Shown: positions 8,788 to 17,517 of the stretch, one piece after another
Numbering within the stretch: position 1 is the stretch's first letter
Layout: each line of letters opens with the position of its first letter
Origin: Arcicella rosea
GTDB taxonomy: Bacteria; Bacteroidota; Bacteroidia; Cytophagales; Spirosomataceae
Assembly (NCBI RefSeq): GCF_040543805.1
Contig: NZ_JBEUMS010000014.1
Span: forward strand, 149,142 to 213,141
Reading direction: 5' to 3'
Length of the DNA stretch: 64,000 nt
Position numbers and translations under genes: made by a program
Notes under the pieces: model-generated
The model's input: only the letters and a program-made list of their open reading frames with translations
The model's database searches: none
What the model was told of the DNA's origin: nothing

Positions 8788-9996
8788 ATGAATATAGCTT
8801 ATATATATGATGCCGTTCGTACTCCTCGTGGACGAGGAAAATCAGACGGTTCATTGCATGATATTCAACCTGTTCAACTGGCACAACAAGTATTACAACA
8901 ACTCCGAGAACGAAATCAATTAGATACTTCGCTGCTTGATGATGTAATTCTTGGTTGTGTTACGCCCATTGGGGAACAAGGGGCAGACATTGCTCGCACG
9001 GCAGTTTTGGCAGCTGGTTACGACCAAAGAGTAGCAGGTGTACAAATTAATCGCTTTTGTTCTTCGGGGCTCGAAGCCGTAAATATGGCATCTGCTTATA
9101 TCATGTCGGGACAGCAGGAGTTGATTATTGCAGGGGGAATCGAGTCTATGTCGAGGGTTGCTATGGGTTCAGATGGTGGGGCAATGGTGATGAATCCAGC
9201 ATTAATTGCCGAGCATAAATTTGTACCTCAAGGCATTTCAGCCGATTTAATTGCTACCAAATATGGATACTCTCGTGAAATGTTGGATACTTATGCCGTT
9301 GAATCACAAAGAAAGGCAGCAATAGCACAGCAAAATCAACGCTTTGATAAATCTATGTTTGCCGTAAAAGATGATATTGGACAAGAAGTATTGACTTTCG
9401 ACGAAGGTATGCGACCCGATACTTCGCTTGATTCTTTGGCGAAATTAAAACCTGCTTTTGAAAGCATTGGACAAATGGGCTTAGACTATTTGGCTTTGAT
9501 GAAATATCCAGAACTGAATGAAATCAAACATTTGCATCATGCAGGAAATTCTTCTCAAATCGTAGATGGTGCGGCTGGTATTTTAATTGGAAATAAAGCG
9601 ATTGGTGAAAAACTGGGCTTGAAACCAAGAGCTAAAATTACAGCCTTTGGTGTTTCGGGTTCTGAGCCAACAATTATGCTGACAGGGCCAATTCCTGCCA
9701 CACAAAAAGTACTCAAACGCAATGGCATGAATATTAATGACATTGATTTATTTGAAATCAATGAGGCGTTTGCTGCTATTCCTTTATTGTTTATGGACGT
9801 TCTAAAGGTTGATGCTTCTAAAGTAAATGTCAATGGCGGAGCAATTGCCCTCGGTCATCCACTTGGTGCGACGGGTGCAATTATTTTAATGACGCTTTTG
9901 GATGAATTAGAAAGAACAGACAAAAGCACTGGTTTAGCAAGTTTATGTATCGGCGGCGGAATGGGAATTGCTACGGTTATTGAAAGAGTTTCTTGA
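8788..9996 (+). CDS. Acetyl-CoA C-acyltransferase (thiolase)
   Basis: A 402-residue thiolase, matching the family length. The acyl-accepting cysteine is C91 in NRFCSSGLEA, the general-base histidine is H357 in GHPLGATG, and the second catalytic cysteine is C387 in SLCIGGGMG. It cleaves 3-ketoacyl-CoA to acetyl-CoA and a shortened acyl-CoA, the last step of beta-oxidation. The FadB/FadJ-like gene follows in the same direction after a 272-base spacer full of degenerate repeats, so the two probably act together as a cytosolic fatty-acid degradation pair. Acyl-CoA dehydrogenase and ligase genes are not in the window. A biosynthetic acetoacetyl-CoA thiolase role is less likely given the neighbour. 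Confidence 0.92.
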   Translation: MNIAYIYDAVRTPRGRGKSDGSLHDIQPVQLAQQVLQQLRERNQLDTSLLDDVILGCVTPIGEQGADIARTAVLAAGYDQRVAGVQINRFCSSGLEAVNMASAYIMSGQQELIIAGGIESMSRVAMGSDGGAMVMNPALIAEHKFVPQGISADLIATKYGYSREMLDTYAVESQRKAAIAQQNQRFDKSMFAVKDDIGQEVLTFDEGMRPDTSLDSLAKLKPAFESIGQMGLDYLALMKYPELNEIKHLHHAGNSSQIVDGAAGILIGNKAIGEKLGLKPRAKITAFGVSGSEPTIMLTGPIPATQKVLKRNGMNINDIDLFEINEAFAAIPLLFMDVLKVDASKVNVNGGAIALGHPLGATGAIILMTLLDELERTDKSTGLASLCIGGGMGIATVIERVS

Positions 9997-9997
9997 G

Positions 9998-10264
9998 ACT
10001 TGAGGATGTTGGATTTTAGGACTAAAAGACTGGAAGACTTTGGATGTAAGGATTAAAATATTAATTCAAATCAGTTTTATTTCTAACTCCTCAATAAAGT
10101 CACAGAGTCCAACAATATCATAAGTCCTAATTTTTTCAATCATCAAATCTTAAAGTCCAATATCCTAATATCATTTAGTCTTAAAGTCCGACCTCCTAAA
10201 TTCCTTTAGTCCGCAAATCCATCATCCTGAAGTCCTTTAGTCATAAAGTCTTAAAGTCCCCTAA
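9998..10264. repeat. Degenerate AAGTCC/TTTAGTC word repeat between beta-oxidation genes
   Basis: The first 60 bases carry purine-rich words (GGACTAAAAGACT, GGAAGACTTTGG). The last 190 carry many copies of their complements (TTTAGTCTTAAAGTCC, CTTTAGTCC, GAAGTCCTTTAGTC, AAAGTCTTAAAGTCC), so the spacer can fold as one large imperfect hairpin. Spacing is irregular (7-16 bases). A related tract occurs at 20216-20342. No reading frame is conserved through it. Confidence 0.7.
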
Positions 10265-10268
10265 AAAA

Positions 10269-12425
10269 ATGCTCTCATACAATCTCTTACATAACGTCGC
10301 CATTTTAAGTATCAATGTTGCGAATCAAGCAATGAATGTCTTGAATGACGAATCAATTCCTGCTCTTGCTAAGGCATTAGAGCAAGCATACGCAGACCCA
10401 GAAGCTAAAGGAATCATCATTACTTCTGAACGACCAGAGTTTATCGCTGGTGCAGATTTACGCATGATTCTTAATAATAATGGTAACGCTCCCGAAGAAC
10501 TCTATCAGCTTTCAAGGTCATTGAATACCATTTTCCGTAAAATGGAAACCAATGGAAAACCCATTGTAGCCGCCATCAACGGCACAGCTTTGGGTGGTGG
10601 CTATGAAGTATGCTTGGCTTGTCATCATCGAGTAGCCATTAATAATCCTAAAGCCTTAATTGGTTTGCCAGAAGTAACTATTGGTTTACTGCCCGGCGGT
10701 GGCGGTACGCAACGTTTGCCCCGAATGATAGGCTTAGAAATGGCAGCTCCACTTTTATTAGAAGGCAAAAAAGTATCTCCCAAAGAAGCTCTTTCCCTTG
10801 GCATGATTGACGAATTAGTGGATTCGCACGAAGCGATGATGGAAAAAGCTTTTGCGTGGATAAACGCCAATCCTGTTGCTTTACAACCTTGGGACGAAAT
10901 CAACCGAAAAACTGGAAAAATTCAAGCAAAAGAAAATTATAAAGTACCCAACGGGAATATTTTAAGCCCTAAAGGAGTACAGTTAATGATGGGCGGTACG
11001 GCTCTTACGATGACTAAAACCAATGGTAATTATCCCTCACCCATCGCTATTTTGTCTTGCGTGTATGAGGGACTATTAGTAAATATCGACCGTGGACTTA
11101 TCATCGAAGCTCGTCATTTTGTAAAAGTTGCCAATTCTTCTGTGGCTAAAAACCTGATTCGTACCCTATTTTTTGGGCTGAATGAAGTAAATAAAGGTGC
11201 AAACAGACCTAAAAACATTGAAAAAACCGAAGTAAAAAAACTGGGGATTTTGGGTGCAGGTATGATGGGTTCGGGTATTGCTTACGTTTCGGCAATGGCA
11301 GGAATTGAGGTTGTATTAAAAGATATATCGCTCGAAGCTGCCGAAAAAGGGAAACAATATGCTCGGACTTTACTCGAAAAAGCTATCAGTAAAGGTAAAA
11401 TGAGTCCTGAAAAAGCAAATGGTATTTTAAGTCTTATCAAAACTACTGATAATTATGCCGAGCTTGAAGGAACAGATTTAATCATCGAAGCAGTTTTTGA
11501 AAATCCTCAATTAAAAGCAGAAGTATCTAAAGCAGCGGAGCTTTTCTTGAAAAAAGATTCAGGTGTTTTTGCTTCAAACACTTCTACTTTACCTATTTCA
11601 AATTTAGCCAAAGCGACAAGTCAGCCCGATAAATTTATTGGTATTCATTTCTTTTCACCAGTTGATAGAATGCAATTAGTGGAAATTATCATGGGCAAAG
11701 AAACTTCCGACTACGCACTTGCCGTGGCGATGGATTTTGTCAAGAAGATTCGTAAAACACCGATTGTCGTGAATGATTCTCAAGGTTTTTATACTTCCAG
11801 AGTATTCTTTACTTATACTTCCGAAGGCATTGAATTATTAAAAGATGGTGTAAATCCTGTGGTTATCGAAAATATCGCTAAACAAATGGGAATGCCCGTT
11901 GGCCCTTTGGCAGTAACAGATGAAGTAGCGCTGGATTTAGCCTATAAAATTGCCAAGGAAGCTGTAGAAAATGGTATTCTATCTGAAACAGATACGGCTT
12001 ATCAAGTCAGTAAACAGTTTACTGAAATGGGACGTTTGGGCAAAAAAGCCAAAGCAGGCTTTTATACTTATCCAGAAAATGGCAAAAAGTATTTATGGGA
12101 AGGCTTAGCTGAAATTTTTCCTTTGAAAGAAGAACAGTTAGCCGTAGAGGAAATCAAGAAAAGATTATTGTACCGACAAGCTTTAGAAACCGTAAAATGT
12201 GTTGAAGAAGGTGTAATTCGTAAGTATTTGGATGCCGATTTGGGTTCTATTTTCGCTTGGGGTTTTCCTGCCTATTTAGGTGGAACGCTTTCCTTTGTGG
12301 ATACTGTGGGCATCAAAACTTTTGTTGCCGAAGCCGACCGTCTGGCTGATACTTATGGCGAAAGATTCAGACCAACCGAAAAACTCAGAGCAATGGCAGA
12401 AGCTGGGAAAGGCTTTTATGAATAA
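10269..12425 (+). CDS. Bifunctional enoyl-CoA hydratase / 3-hydroxyacyl-CoA dehydrogenase
   Basis: The 718-residue protein has the FadB/FadJ alpha-subunit layout. Residues 1-190 form a crotonase domain with the oxyanion-hole motif IAGADLRM and the active-site segment GLPEVTIGLLPGGGGTQRLP. Residues about 325-510 form an NAD-binding Rossmann domain that starts GILGAGMMGSG, with HFFSPVDRM containing the catalytic His. Two C-terminal dehydrogenase helical domains follow (MGMPVGPLAV is the typical start). It hydrates trans-enoyl-CoA and oxidises the 3-hydroxyacyl-CoA to 3-ketoacyl-CoA, which the thiolase encoded upstream cleaves. The FadJ or FadB assignment is not resolved. Confidence 0.93.
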   Translation: MLSYNLLHNVAILSINVANQAMNVLNDESIPALAKALEQAYADPEAKGIIITSERPEFIAGADLRMILNNNGNAPEELYQLSRSLNTIFRKMETNGKPIVAAINGTALGGGYEVCLACHHRVAINNPKALIGLPEVTIGLLPGGGGTQRLPRMIGLEMAAPLLLEGKKVSPKEALSLGMIDELVDSHEAMMEKAFAWINANPVALQPWDEINRKTGKIQAKENYKVPNGNILSPKGVQLMMGGTALTMTKTNGNYPSPIAILSCVYEGLLVNIDRGLIIEARHFVKVANSSVAKNLIRTLFFGLNEVNKGANRPKNIEKTEVKKLGILGAGMMGSGIAYVSAMAGIEVVLKDISLEAAEKGKQYARTLLEKAISKGKMSPEKANGILSLIKTTDNYAELEGTDLIIEAVFENPQLKAEVSKAAELFLKKDSGVFASNTSTLPISNLAKATSQPDKFIGIHFFSPVDRMQLVEIIMGKETSDYALAVAMDFVKKIRKTPIVVNDSQGFYTSRVFFTYTSEGIELLKDGVNPVVIENIAKQMGMPVGPLAVTDEVALDLAYKIAKEAVENGILSETDTAYQVSKQFTEMGRLGKKAKAGFYTYPENGKKYLWEGLAEIFPLKEEQLAVEEIKKRLLYRQALETVKCVEEGVIRKYLDADLGSIFAWGFPAYLGGTLSFVDTVGIKTFVAEADRLADTYGERFRPTEKLRAMAEAGKGFYE

Positions 12426-12454
12426 TGATTTTTTGATTTTATTCAGTATTTTTG

Positions 12455-12483
12455 AAGGTAAGTCATCACTGGCTTACCTTTTT
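12455..12483 (+). terminator. Terminator after the hydratase/dehydrogenase gene
   Basis: AAGGTAAG pairs with CTTACCTT around a ten-base loop, followed by TTT. It lies 30 bases after the stop codon. Confidence 0.75.
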
Positions 12484-12509
12484 ATTGCCATAAACCCAAT
12501 AACAAAAAG

Positions 12510-13421
12510 ATGAAATTAATTTACAAACACCTAGCTTTTATTTTGCTACTTTTTTACACGACCAACTCCTCTGCACAATCTGTCTTATGGATAGTAGAAG
12601 GTAATGGTTTAGAAAAACCTTCCTACATTTTTGGTAGTGTTCATGAAATGTGCATACATAATTTTAAATGGGATATTAAAATCGAAAGGGCAATGAAGAT
12701 TACCAAAAGAGTTTGTTTCGAGATTGATATCAACAATATTTTTGAACTTTTCAGGCAAAAAAGAATTGAGAAAATGCCTGATGGATATTCGCTAAAGGAT
12801 TTTTATTCTGAAGAAGATTATGAATTGGTGAGTACTTACTTTAAAGAAAAGTTTAAGATTAATGTTGAAAAAAAAGACAATATCTCTCCTTTGTTTTTAA
12901 TGATGAATGCTGCTTATAAAGGGCAAAAGGAAATCTGTAAAAAAAGAATTTCCTACGATTATGAGATTCTTAGATTATACAAAGAAAAATATACTTTACC
13001 CGTTAATGTTAATAAAGTTGACGGACTTGAGACAGCCGAGGAGAGAGACCACATCCTTAAAAAAATAAGTTATCAACGTCAAGCAGATATTATACTCCAT
13101 GTAATTCGCCAAGAATCTATTGAAAAAACGTCTTCTGCATTAGAATATGCCCAGATGATTTCATCTTATTATAGAATGGACATTGATGAAATTAGAGAGA
13201 GTTCTAGTACAGACCCTGAAATAAGAGATTTTGAAAATAATATCATTGATGCTAGAAATGAACTATGGGTAAAGAAGATGCCCAAAATGATGGAAAATAA
13301 TCCTACCTTTTTTGTAGTTGGTGCGGCACATCTTGGTGGAGACTTTGGATTAATTAATCTTTTAAAAGATGAAGGTTATATAGTACGCCCCTTAAAAATG
13401 ACTTGGGATAAGAAATTATAG
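12510..13421 (+). CDS. TraB/GumN family protein
   Basis: A 303-residue protein with an N-terminal signal peptide ending near residue 22 (NSSAQ). The family marks are the opening SYIFGSVHEMC, where a GT-x-H type motif is replaced by GSVHE, and the C-terminal VVGAAHLGGDFGLINLL. TraB/GumN proteins resemble Tiki metalloproteases, with a His near each end of the fold; the substrate in bacteria is not established. The central region is Lys- and Glu-rich and helical. It stands alone between two terminators, so it is probably a single-gene unit. Confidence 0.8.
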   Translation: MKLIYKHLAFILLLFYTTNSSAQSVLWIVEGNGLEKPSYIFGSVHEMCIHNFKWDIKIERAMKITKRVCFEIDINNIFELFRQKRIEKMPDGYSLKDFYSEEDYELVSTYFKEKFKINVEKKDNISPLFLMMNAAYKGQKEICKKRISYDYEILRLYKEKYTLPVNVNKVDGLETAEERDHILKKISYQRQADIILHVIRQESIEKTSSALEYAQMISSYYRMDIDEIRESSSTDPEIRDFENNIIDARNELWVKKMPKMMENNPTFFVVGAAHLGGDFGLINLLKDEGYIVRPLKMTWDKKL

Positions 13422-13473
13422 TTTCACCCCAGAACTTATTCTTTCAACTTTCATTACCTTTACGAAAATCCCA

Positions 13474-13514
13474 AAAAACCCTTGTAAGTCCGCAAGATTT
13501 ACAAGGGTTTTTTT
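13474..13514 (+). terminator. Terminator after the TraB gene
   Basis: AAACCCTTGTAA (13475-13486) pairs with TTACAAGGGTTT (13499-13510), followed by a run of T to 13514. The run ends only six bases before the ATG of the next gene, so that gene's promoter must lie within or upstream of this hairpin. Confidence 0.85.
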
Positions 13515-13520
13515 GTGGTA

Positions 13521-14135
13521 ATGCAAAGTCAAGAAGAAAAGTTTGAAGGCTTAATTGAAGGAATTGTCGCCAATGGCTACGGCGTTTGTGATGATTTTTT
13601 AAGTAGTGAAGAAGTAAACATGCTTAACGCAAGATTTACCGAAAGGTTTGATGATGGCAATTTCAAAGAAGCGGGCATCGGTAAACAAAGTGAAGTACAT
13701 CAAGCCAAAGAAATCAGAGGGGATAAAATTCTTTGGTTGGAAACAAATACGACAAATATTGCCGAAAGAATACTTTTGGATAAAAATCAAGCATTTATCA
13801 ATTATCTCAATCAAACCTGTTATTTGGGCATTATTGATGCAGAAATACACTTTGCCAAATATGATATTGGTAAATTTTACCGCCGACACCGAGATACTTT
13901 CCAAGCCCAAAAAGGCAGAATCCTTTCTGTAATTTATTATTTAAACAACAATTGGCAAACCGAAAATGGGGGCAACTTATTGATTTATACCCAAGAAAAC
14001 AATATTGAAAAAACAATCAGCATCGCCCCATTAGCAGGAAGATTAGTCTGTTTTGAAAGCGATAAACTAGACCACGAAGTAAGCGAAACTTTTAGAGAAA
14101 GATTGAGTATTACGGGTTGGTTGTTGAATTGTTGA
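13521..14135 (+). CDS. 2-oxoglutarate/Fe(II)-dependent oxygenase (P4Hc type)
   Basis: About 204 residues. The double-stranded beta-helix core carries an iron-binding H-R-D triad (FYRRHRDTF), the distal His in KLDHEV and the 2-oxoglutarate-binding Arg in ERLSITGW. The YYLN-x-NW segment between them (followed by ENGG) is typical of the prolyl-4-hydroxylase-like group acting on proteins or small molecules. I place the start at ATG 13521; a GTG at 13515 is in frame but sits in the terminator's T-run flank. Nothing nearby indicates a substrate. Confidence 0.85.
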   Translation: MQSQEEKFEGLIEGIVANGYGVCDDFLSSEEVNMLNARFTERFDDGNFKEAGIGKQSEVHQAKEIRGDKILWLETNTTNIAERILLDKNQAFINYLNQTCYLGIIDAEIHFAKYDIGKFYRRHRDTFQAQKGRILSVIYYLNNNWQTENGGNLLIYTQENNIEKTISIAPLAGRLVCFESDKLDHEVSETFRERLSITGWLLNC

Positions 14136-14205
14136 GGATAAACCCAACCAAAAGCTCCCAATCTCCTCCATAACATACCGCTTAATAAGAATAGAATGAT
14201 TTCTT

Positions 14206-14235
14206 TTGATGTCGTTACGAGTTTTGGTATATTTC
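14206..14235 (+). promoter_or_regulatory. Promoter of the TIR/STAND operon
   Basis: TTG (14206-14208), 19 bases, TATATTTC (14228-14235). This is one mismatch from the Bacteroidota consensus with ideal spacing. The predicted start near 14242 leaves a leader of about 30 bases before the ATG at 14274. Confidence 0.55.
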
Positions 14236-14273
14236 TATCAAATTTATTATCAGATGCTTAACTCGTAAATTTT

Positions 14274-15617
14274 ATGGATGATTCGCTCGTTTTTGAAGAT
14301 TGGGACTTAATTATTGAAGACATTCAAAACCAAAAATGTATTGTCATCGTTGGGCCAGACATTATCGAGTATGATGGCTATCCAAGTTTCTTTGAAGCAG
14401 TTTCTAATGAATTAATTGATAATAAATATATCAGTCAATCTTTTGTTGAAGAGCAATTATTCCAAATAAAAATCAGCAACCCTGTTCGAGCAAAAGCCGA
14501 AAAAAATGACGGTATTCGTCACATTGCGAAGGCGATGCAAAGAGTAATTGAACAGAATCAAACGAAGCTTGATGCGATTGCAGAGTTATTAAAAAAGTTG
14601 CCTTCACAGTTAATCCTTTCTCTGATTCCCGAAGAAGCTACTTTTTCACGCATTTTACAGACACCCGTTCGATATTATCATAAAAATAAAACATCCGAAA
14701 AAGAAGCACTTCCTCCGCTCAGTCCCGATTCGCCAACGGTTTATAATATCTTAGGCTCATTGAGCCAATCAGAATCCTTGGTTTTTACTTATGATGATTT
14801 ATTTGAATATATTTTCAGTATTCTAGGCGACAATCGCTTGCCTCAGGAATTACAAATTGCCTTAAAAAGTGCAGAACGGTTTATTTTTCTAGGAGTGAAT
14901 TTCAATAAATGGTATATGCACTTATTGTTGAAACTATTGGCTTCTGATAAAAATGTATTGGCGATAGATGCCCACATTCCCGAAGCATCTCGCACCTTTA
15001 TCATGAACCGTTTATCTTTAGAAATGATGGATTATACACCTTCGGCTTTTTTAGATAAACTAACCTGCAATTGTCATGGTGCATTAAAACCCAAAGAAGA
15101 TACTTCTCCCAAAACAATTGTTCAACCGATTAATGTCCCTGTTTCAGTCAATAAACCTAATAAAAATACTCCTGTCAGAATTTTCCTTTCTTATGCTCAT
15201 GTAGATGAAGAATTCAAGAAAGAATTACTCATTACTTTATCGCCTTTGATTAACCAATCGAAAGAAATAGAAATTTGGGAAGACCGACAAATTGTAGCTG
15301 GACAAGAGTGGGGTAAAGCCATTACCACAGAATTGCAAGACGCTGAATTAATGATTTGTTTGGTGAGTAGAAATTTCCTGAATTCTAAATACTGTATCGA
15401 GCAAGAAGTAGCGAATGCCATCAATCAACAAAAACACGTTTTACCTGTTTTGCTTAAATCTTGTGCTTGGAAAGACTTCCCTTTTCTGGCATCTCGACAA
15501 GTAATTCCCAGAGATAATAATTCAATCATAAGTTTTAAAGACCAAGACGAGGCTTATCAAAGTATTTATGAAGAAGTAAAACGTTTAGTTACATTGATTA
15601 AATCTGAAAGAGCATGA
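14274..15617 (+). CDS. SIR2-like / TIR domain fusion protein (candidate immune sensor or effector)
   Basis: A 447-residue soluble protein with two domains. Residues about 18-265 resemble SIR2-like domains of conflict systems: a nucleotide-fold start CIVIVGPD (22-29), a YNILGSL segment (157-163), an FTYDDLFEYI segment (171-180) and FIFLGVNF (203-210). Where active SIR2 proteins have GAG, TTNYD and His-Gly, this one has GPD, SLIPEE and Leu160-Gly, so the NADase or deacetylase site looks lost. Residues 300-440 are a TIR domain (VRIFLSYAHVDEEF at 301-314, WEDRQI at 335-340, SRNFLNSKYCIEQEV at 365-379). Glu376 or Glu378 stands where TIR NADases have their catalytic Glu. Its last four bases overlap the start of the STAND NTPase gene (ATGA), indicating coupled translation. 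NAD-depleting antiphage activity is an inference. Confidence 0.8.
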   Translation: MDDSLVFEDWDLIIEDIQNQKCIVIVGPDIIEYDGYPSFFEAVSNELIDNKYISQSFVEEQLFQIKISNPVRAKAEKNDGIRHIAKAMQRVIEQNQTKLDAIAELLKKLPSQLILSLIPEEATFSRILQTPVRYYHKNKTSEKEALPPLSPDSPTVYNILGSLSQSESLVFTYDDLFEYIFSILGDNRLPQELQIALKSAERFIFLGVNFNKWYMHLLLKLLASDKNVLAIDAHIPEASRTFIMNRLSLEMMDYTPSAFLDKLTCNCHGALKPKEDTSPKTIVQPINVPVSVNKPNKNTPVRIFLSYAHVDEEFKKELLITLSPLINQSKEIEIWEDRQIVAGQEWGKAITTELQDAELMICLVSRNFLNSKYCIEQEVANAINQQKHVLPVLLKSCAWKDFPFLASRQVIPRDNNSIISFKDQDEAYQSIYEEVKRLVTLIKSERA

Positions 15618-17509
15618 CAGTCAGTAAAAATCGTTATCCTGGGCCTAAACCATTTAGAACAGACGAAAAAGATATTTTCTTTGGAAGAGATACCGACATT
15701 GCCGAATTCTATAAGTACATTTTTTTACACCAAAGTGTGGTACTCTTTGGTAAAAGCGGCTATGGAAAAAGCTCATTAATCAATGCGGGCATCATTCCTT
15801 TATTGGCAGAAAAAAACAAGCAAGTACATTTCTTTGAAGTAAAGTTCGGTCCTTATGTTTCAGGTTCGGATAGGTCAACGCCCATCGAAAGAATAAATGC
15901 TATCATCAAGGAAAAATCAACGGAAAAATCATCCTTGATTTTAGAAAAATACTTTGAAACAGATGATTCCTTTTGGCATACACTCAAAAACTATCAGATT
16001 AGTCACGAAGCAAACGAAATAATTTTCTTTTTCGACCAGTTTGAAGAGCTATTCACTTATCCGCAAGAACTCATTTTTGAGTTTAAACAACAATTGGCAG
16101 ATGTTTTGTACACAACCGTACCTGCCTTTTTTAGGAATCAAGAAGATTTATTAGACCAAGAAGGAATATCGGAAGAATTCAGGCTTAATTTCTATCAGAA
16201 ACCTGAAATAAAAGTCGTTTTTGCCATTCGTTCGGATAGATTGGCTCAATTAGAAGAACTTAAAGATTTTCATCCAGCTATTCTTAAAGACTGTTACGAA
16301 TTAAAAGGTTTGGATAAAGAAGGTGCTTTGGCTGCCGTTTTAAAACCTGCAACCTTACCAGATGAACCCGTAGGAACATTTAAAACGCCAACTTTTGAAA
16401 TTAAACAAGAACTAGCAGAGCAATTGGTTAGTGAATTACAAGATAGAAATGGGCGTATTGAAACTTCTACGCTACAAATTATCTGCTGGCAAGTAGAAGA
16501 TAAATTTGTTCCTGCATGGATACAAGGCGATGAAAAATTTGTATTGACTTTCGAGCAAATTGATATTGACCAAGATGGACAAATAAAAGGCGACATCGAA
16601 ACCGTTTTTGATAATTATTATAAAGATACCATCGAAACCAAAATTGATGCGCCCTTCCGAGAAGCAGCTTATCGCTTGGTTGAAGAAGTATTGGTTCAAA
16701 ATGGACAAAGAATCCCTTTTGAGCATCACTATTTGATGTTTGTGGTTTTAGTGGAACAATTACATATTCCTAACAGACAAATTGCCCAACAAATATTAGA
16801 TATTTTACGAGAAGCATCTTTATTGAAAGTGGAACAAGATTCGCAAAGACGATTAATGTATGAATTAGGACACGATACTTTGGTTGACCCAATTAGTAAA
16901 GCCGCAAAACTCCGTGAAGAAAGAGACGAACAAATACGAGTATGGGAAGAAGCTGAAAATGCAAAAGAATTAGCCCAGAAAGCTCAAGATGAAAAAGATA
17001 AAGCTAACGAACAAGCAGCACAGTTTTTAGTACTGAAACGACGAGCAGAAGTACGCTCTGTGATTGCCTTTGTTGGTTTTATCATTGCTTTTATCGTGGC
17101 ATTTTATGCTTATTATCTAAAAAGAGAAGCTGACGATTTAAGTTTAAAGCTACAATCTGCCTATTTAATAACAGAACAAGCCAAAACAAAAGTACAAAGT
17201 CAGCTCGATACTGCTCTGACTACCATTGCTCATGATGTGATTGATAAAAGCATTAAAAAAACAGAAGTAGATAGTGAAAATAAAAAGCCCACTTCCCAAA
17301 AATCTAGCTATGATTCTGCCATTGCAATTTTAGCTAAAATAAAAAATACAACCCTAAGAACACAAGTAAAGAAGGAACTTCAAAAAGTGAATACATCAAA
17401 AAAGTATGATGGATATGATACAAAAAGTGTAGAGGCTATCAATCCAAAATATTCGCCAAAAGAATTTGATTCAAATAAAAAATTGATTGAGAAAAAAGTC
17501 TTACCATAA
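15614..17509 (+). CDS. Membrane STAND-type NTPase (nSTAND1-like)
   Basis: A 631-residue protein. It opens with the YPGPKPF-x6-IFFGR start typical of nSTAND1 NTPases. The P-loop is GKSGYGKSS (46-54), Walker B is FFFDQFEEL (138-146), and a sensor Arg lies in FAIRSDRL (203-210). A winged-helix-like region ends in LGHDTLVDP (418-426). A Glu/Lys-rich coiled coil (431-475), one membrane segment (about 483-501) and a Lys-rich tail of 130 residues follow. STAND proteins oligomerise on sensing a ligand and switch on a linked effector; with the TIR protein encoded four bases in overlap upstream, that is the likely role here. The trigger is unknown. No WD40 or TPR sensor repeats are present, so the tail may bind the ligand. 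Confidence 0.82.
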   Translation: MTVSKNRYPGPKPFRTDEKDIFFGRDTDIAEFYKYIFLHQSVVLFGKSGYGKSSLINAGIIPLLAEKNKQVHFFEVKFGPYVSGSDRSTPIERINAIIKEKSTEKSSLILEKYFETDDSFWHTLKNYQISHEANEIIFFFDQFEELFTYPQELIFEFKQQLADVLYTTVPAFFRNQEDLLDQEGISEEFRLNFYQKPEIKVVFAIRSDRLAQLEELKDFHPAILKDCYELKGLDKEGALAAVLKPATLPDEPVGTFKTPTFEIKQELAEQLVSELQDRNGRIETSTLQIICWQVEDKFVPAWIQGDEKFVLTFEQIDIDQDGQIKGDIETVFDNYYKDTIETKIDAPFREAAYRLVEEVLVQNGQRIPFEHHYLMFVVLVEQLHIPNRQIAQQILDILREASLLKVEQDSQRRLMYELGHDTLVDPISKAAKLREERDEQIRVWEEAENAKELAQKAQDEKDKANEQAAQFLVLKRRAEVRSVIAFVGFIIAFIVAFYAYYLKREADDLSLKLQSAYLITEQAKTKVQSQLDTALTTIAHDVIDKSIKKTEVDSENKKPTSQKSSYDSAIAILAKIKNTTLRTQVKKELQKVNTSKKYDGYDTKSVEAINPKYSPKEFDSNKKLIEKKVLP

Positions 17510-17517
17510 ATATTGTT

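Noticed and set aside
13515..13520. GTG as the start of the 2OG oxygenase gene
   Set aside because: It lies in the flank of the upstream terminator, and ATG 13521 is two codons later. The shorter start loses no domain residue.
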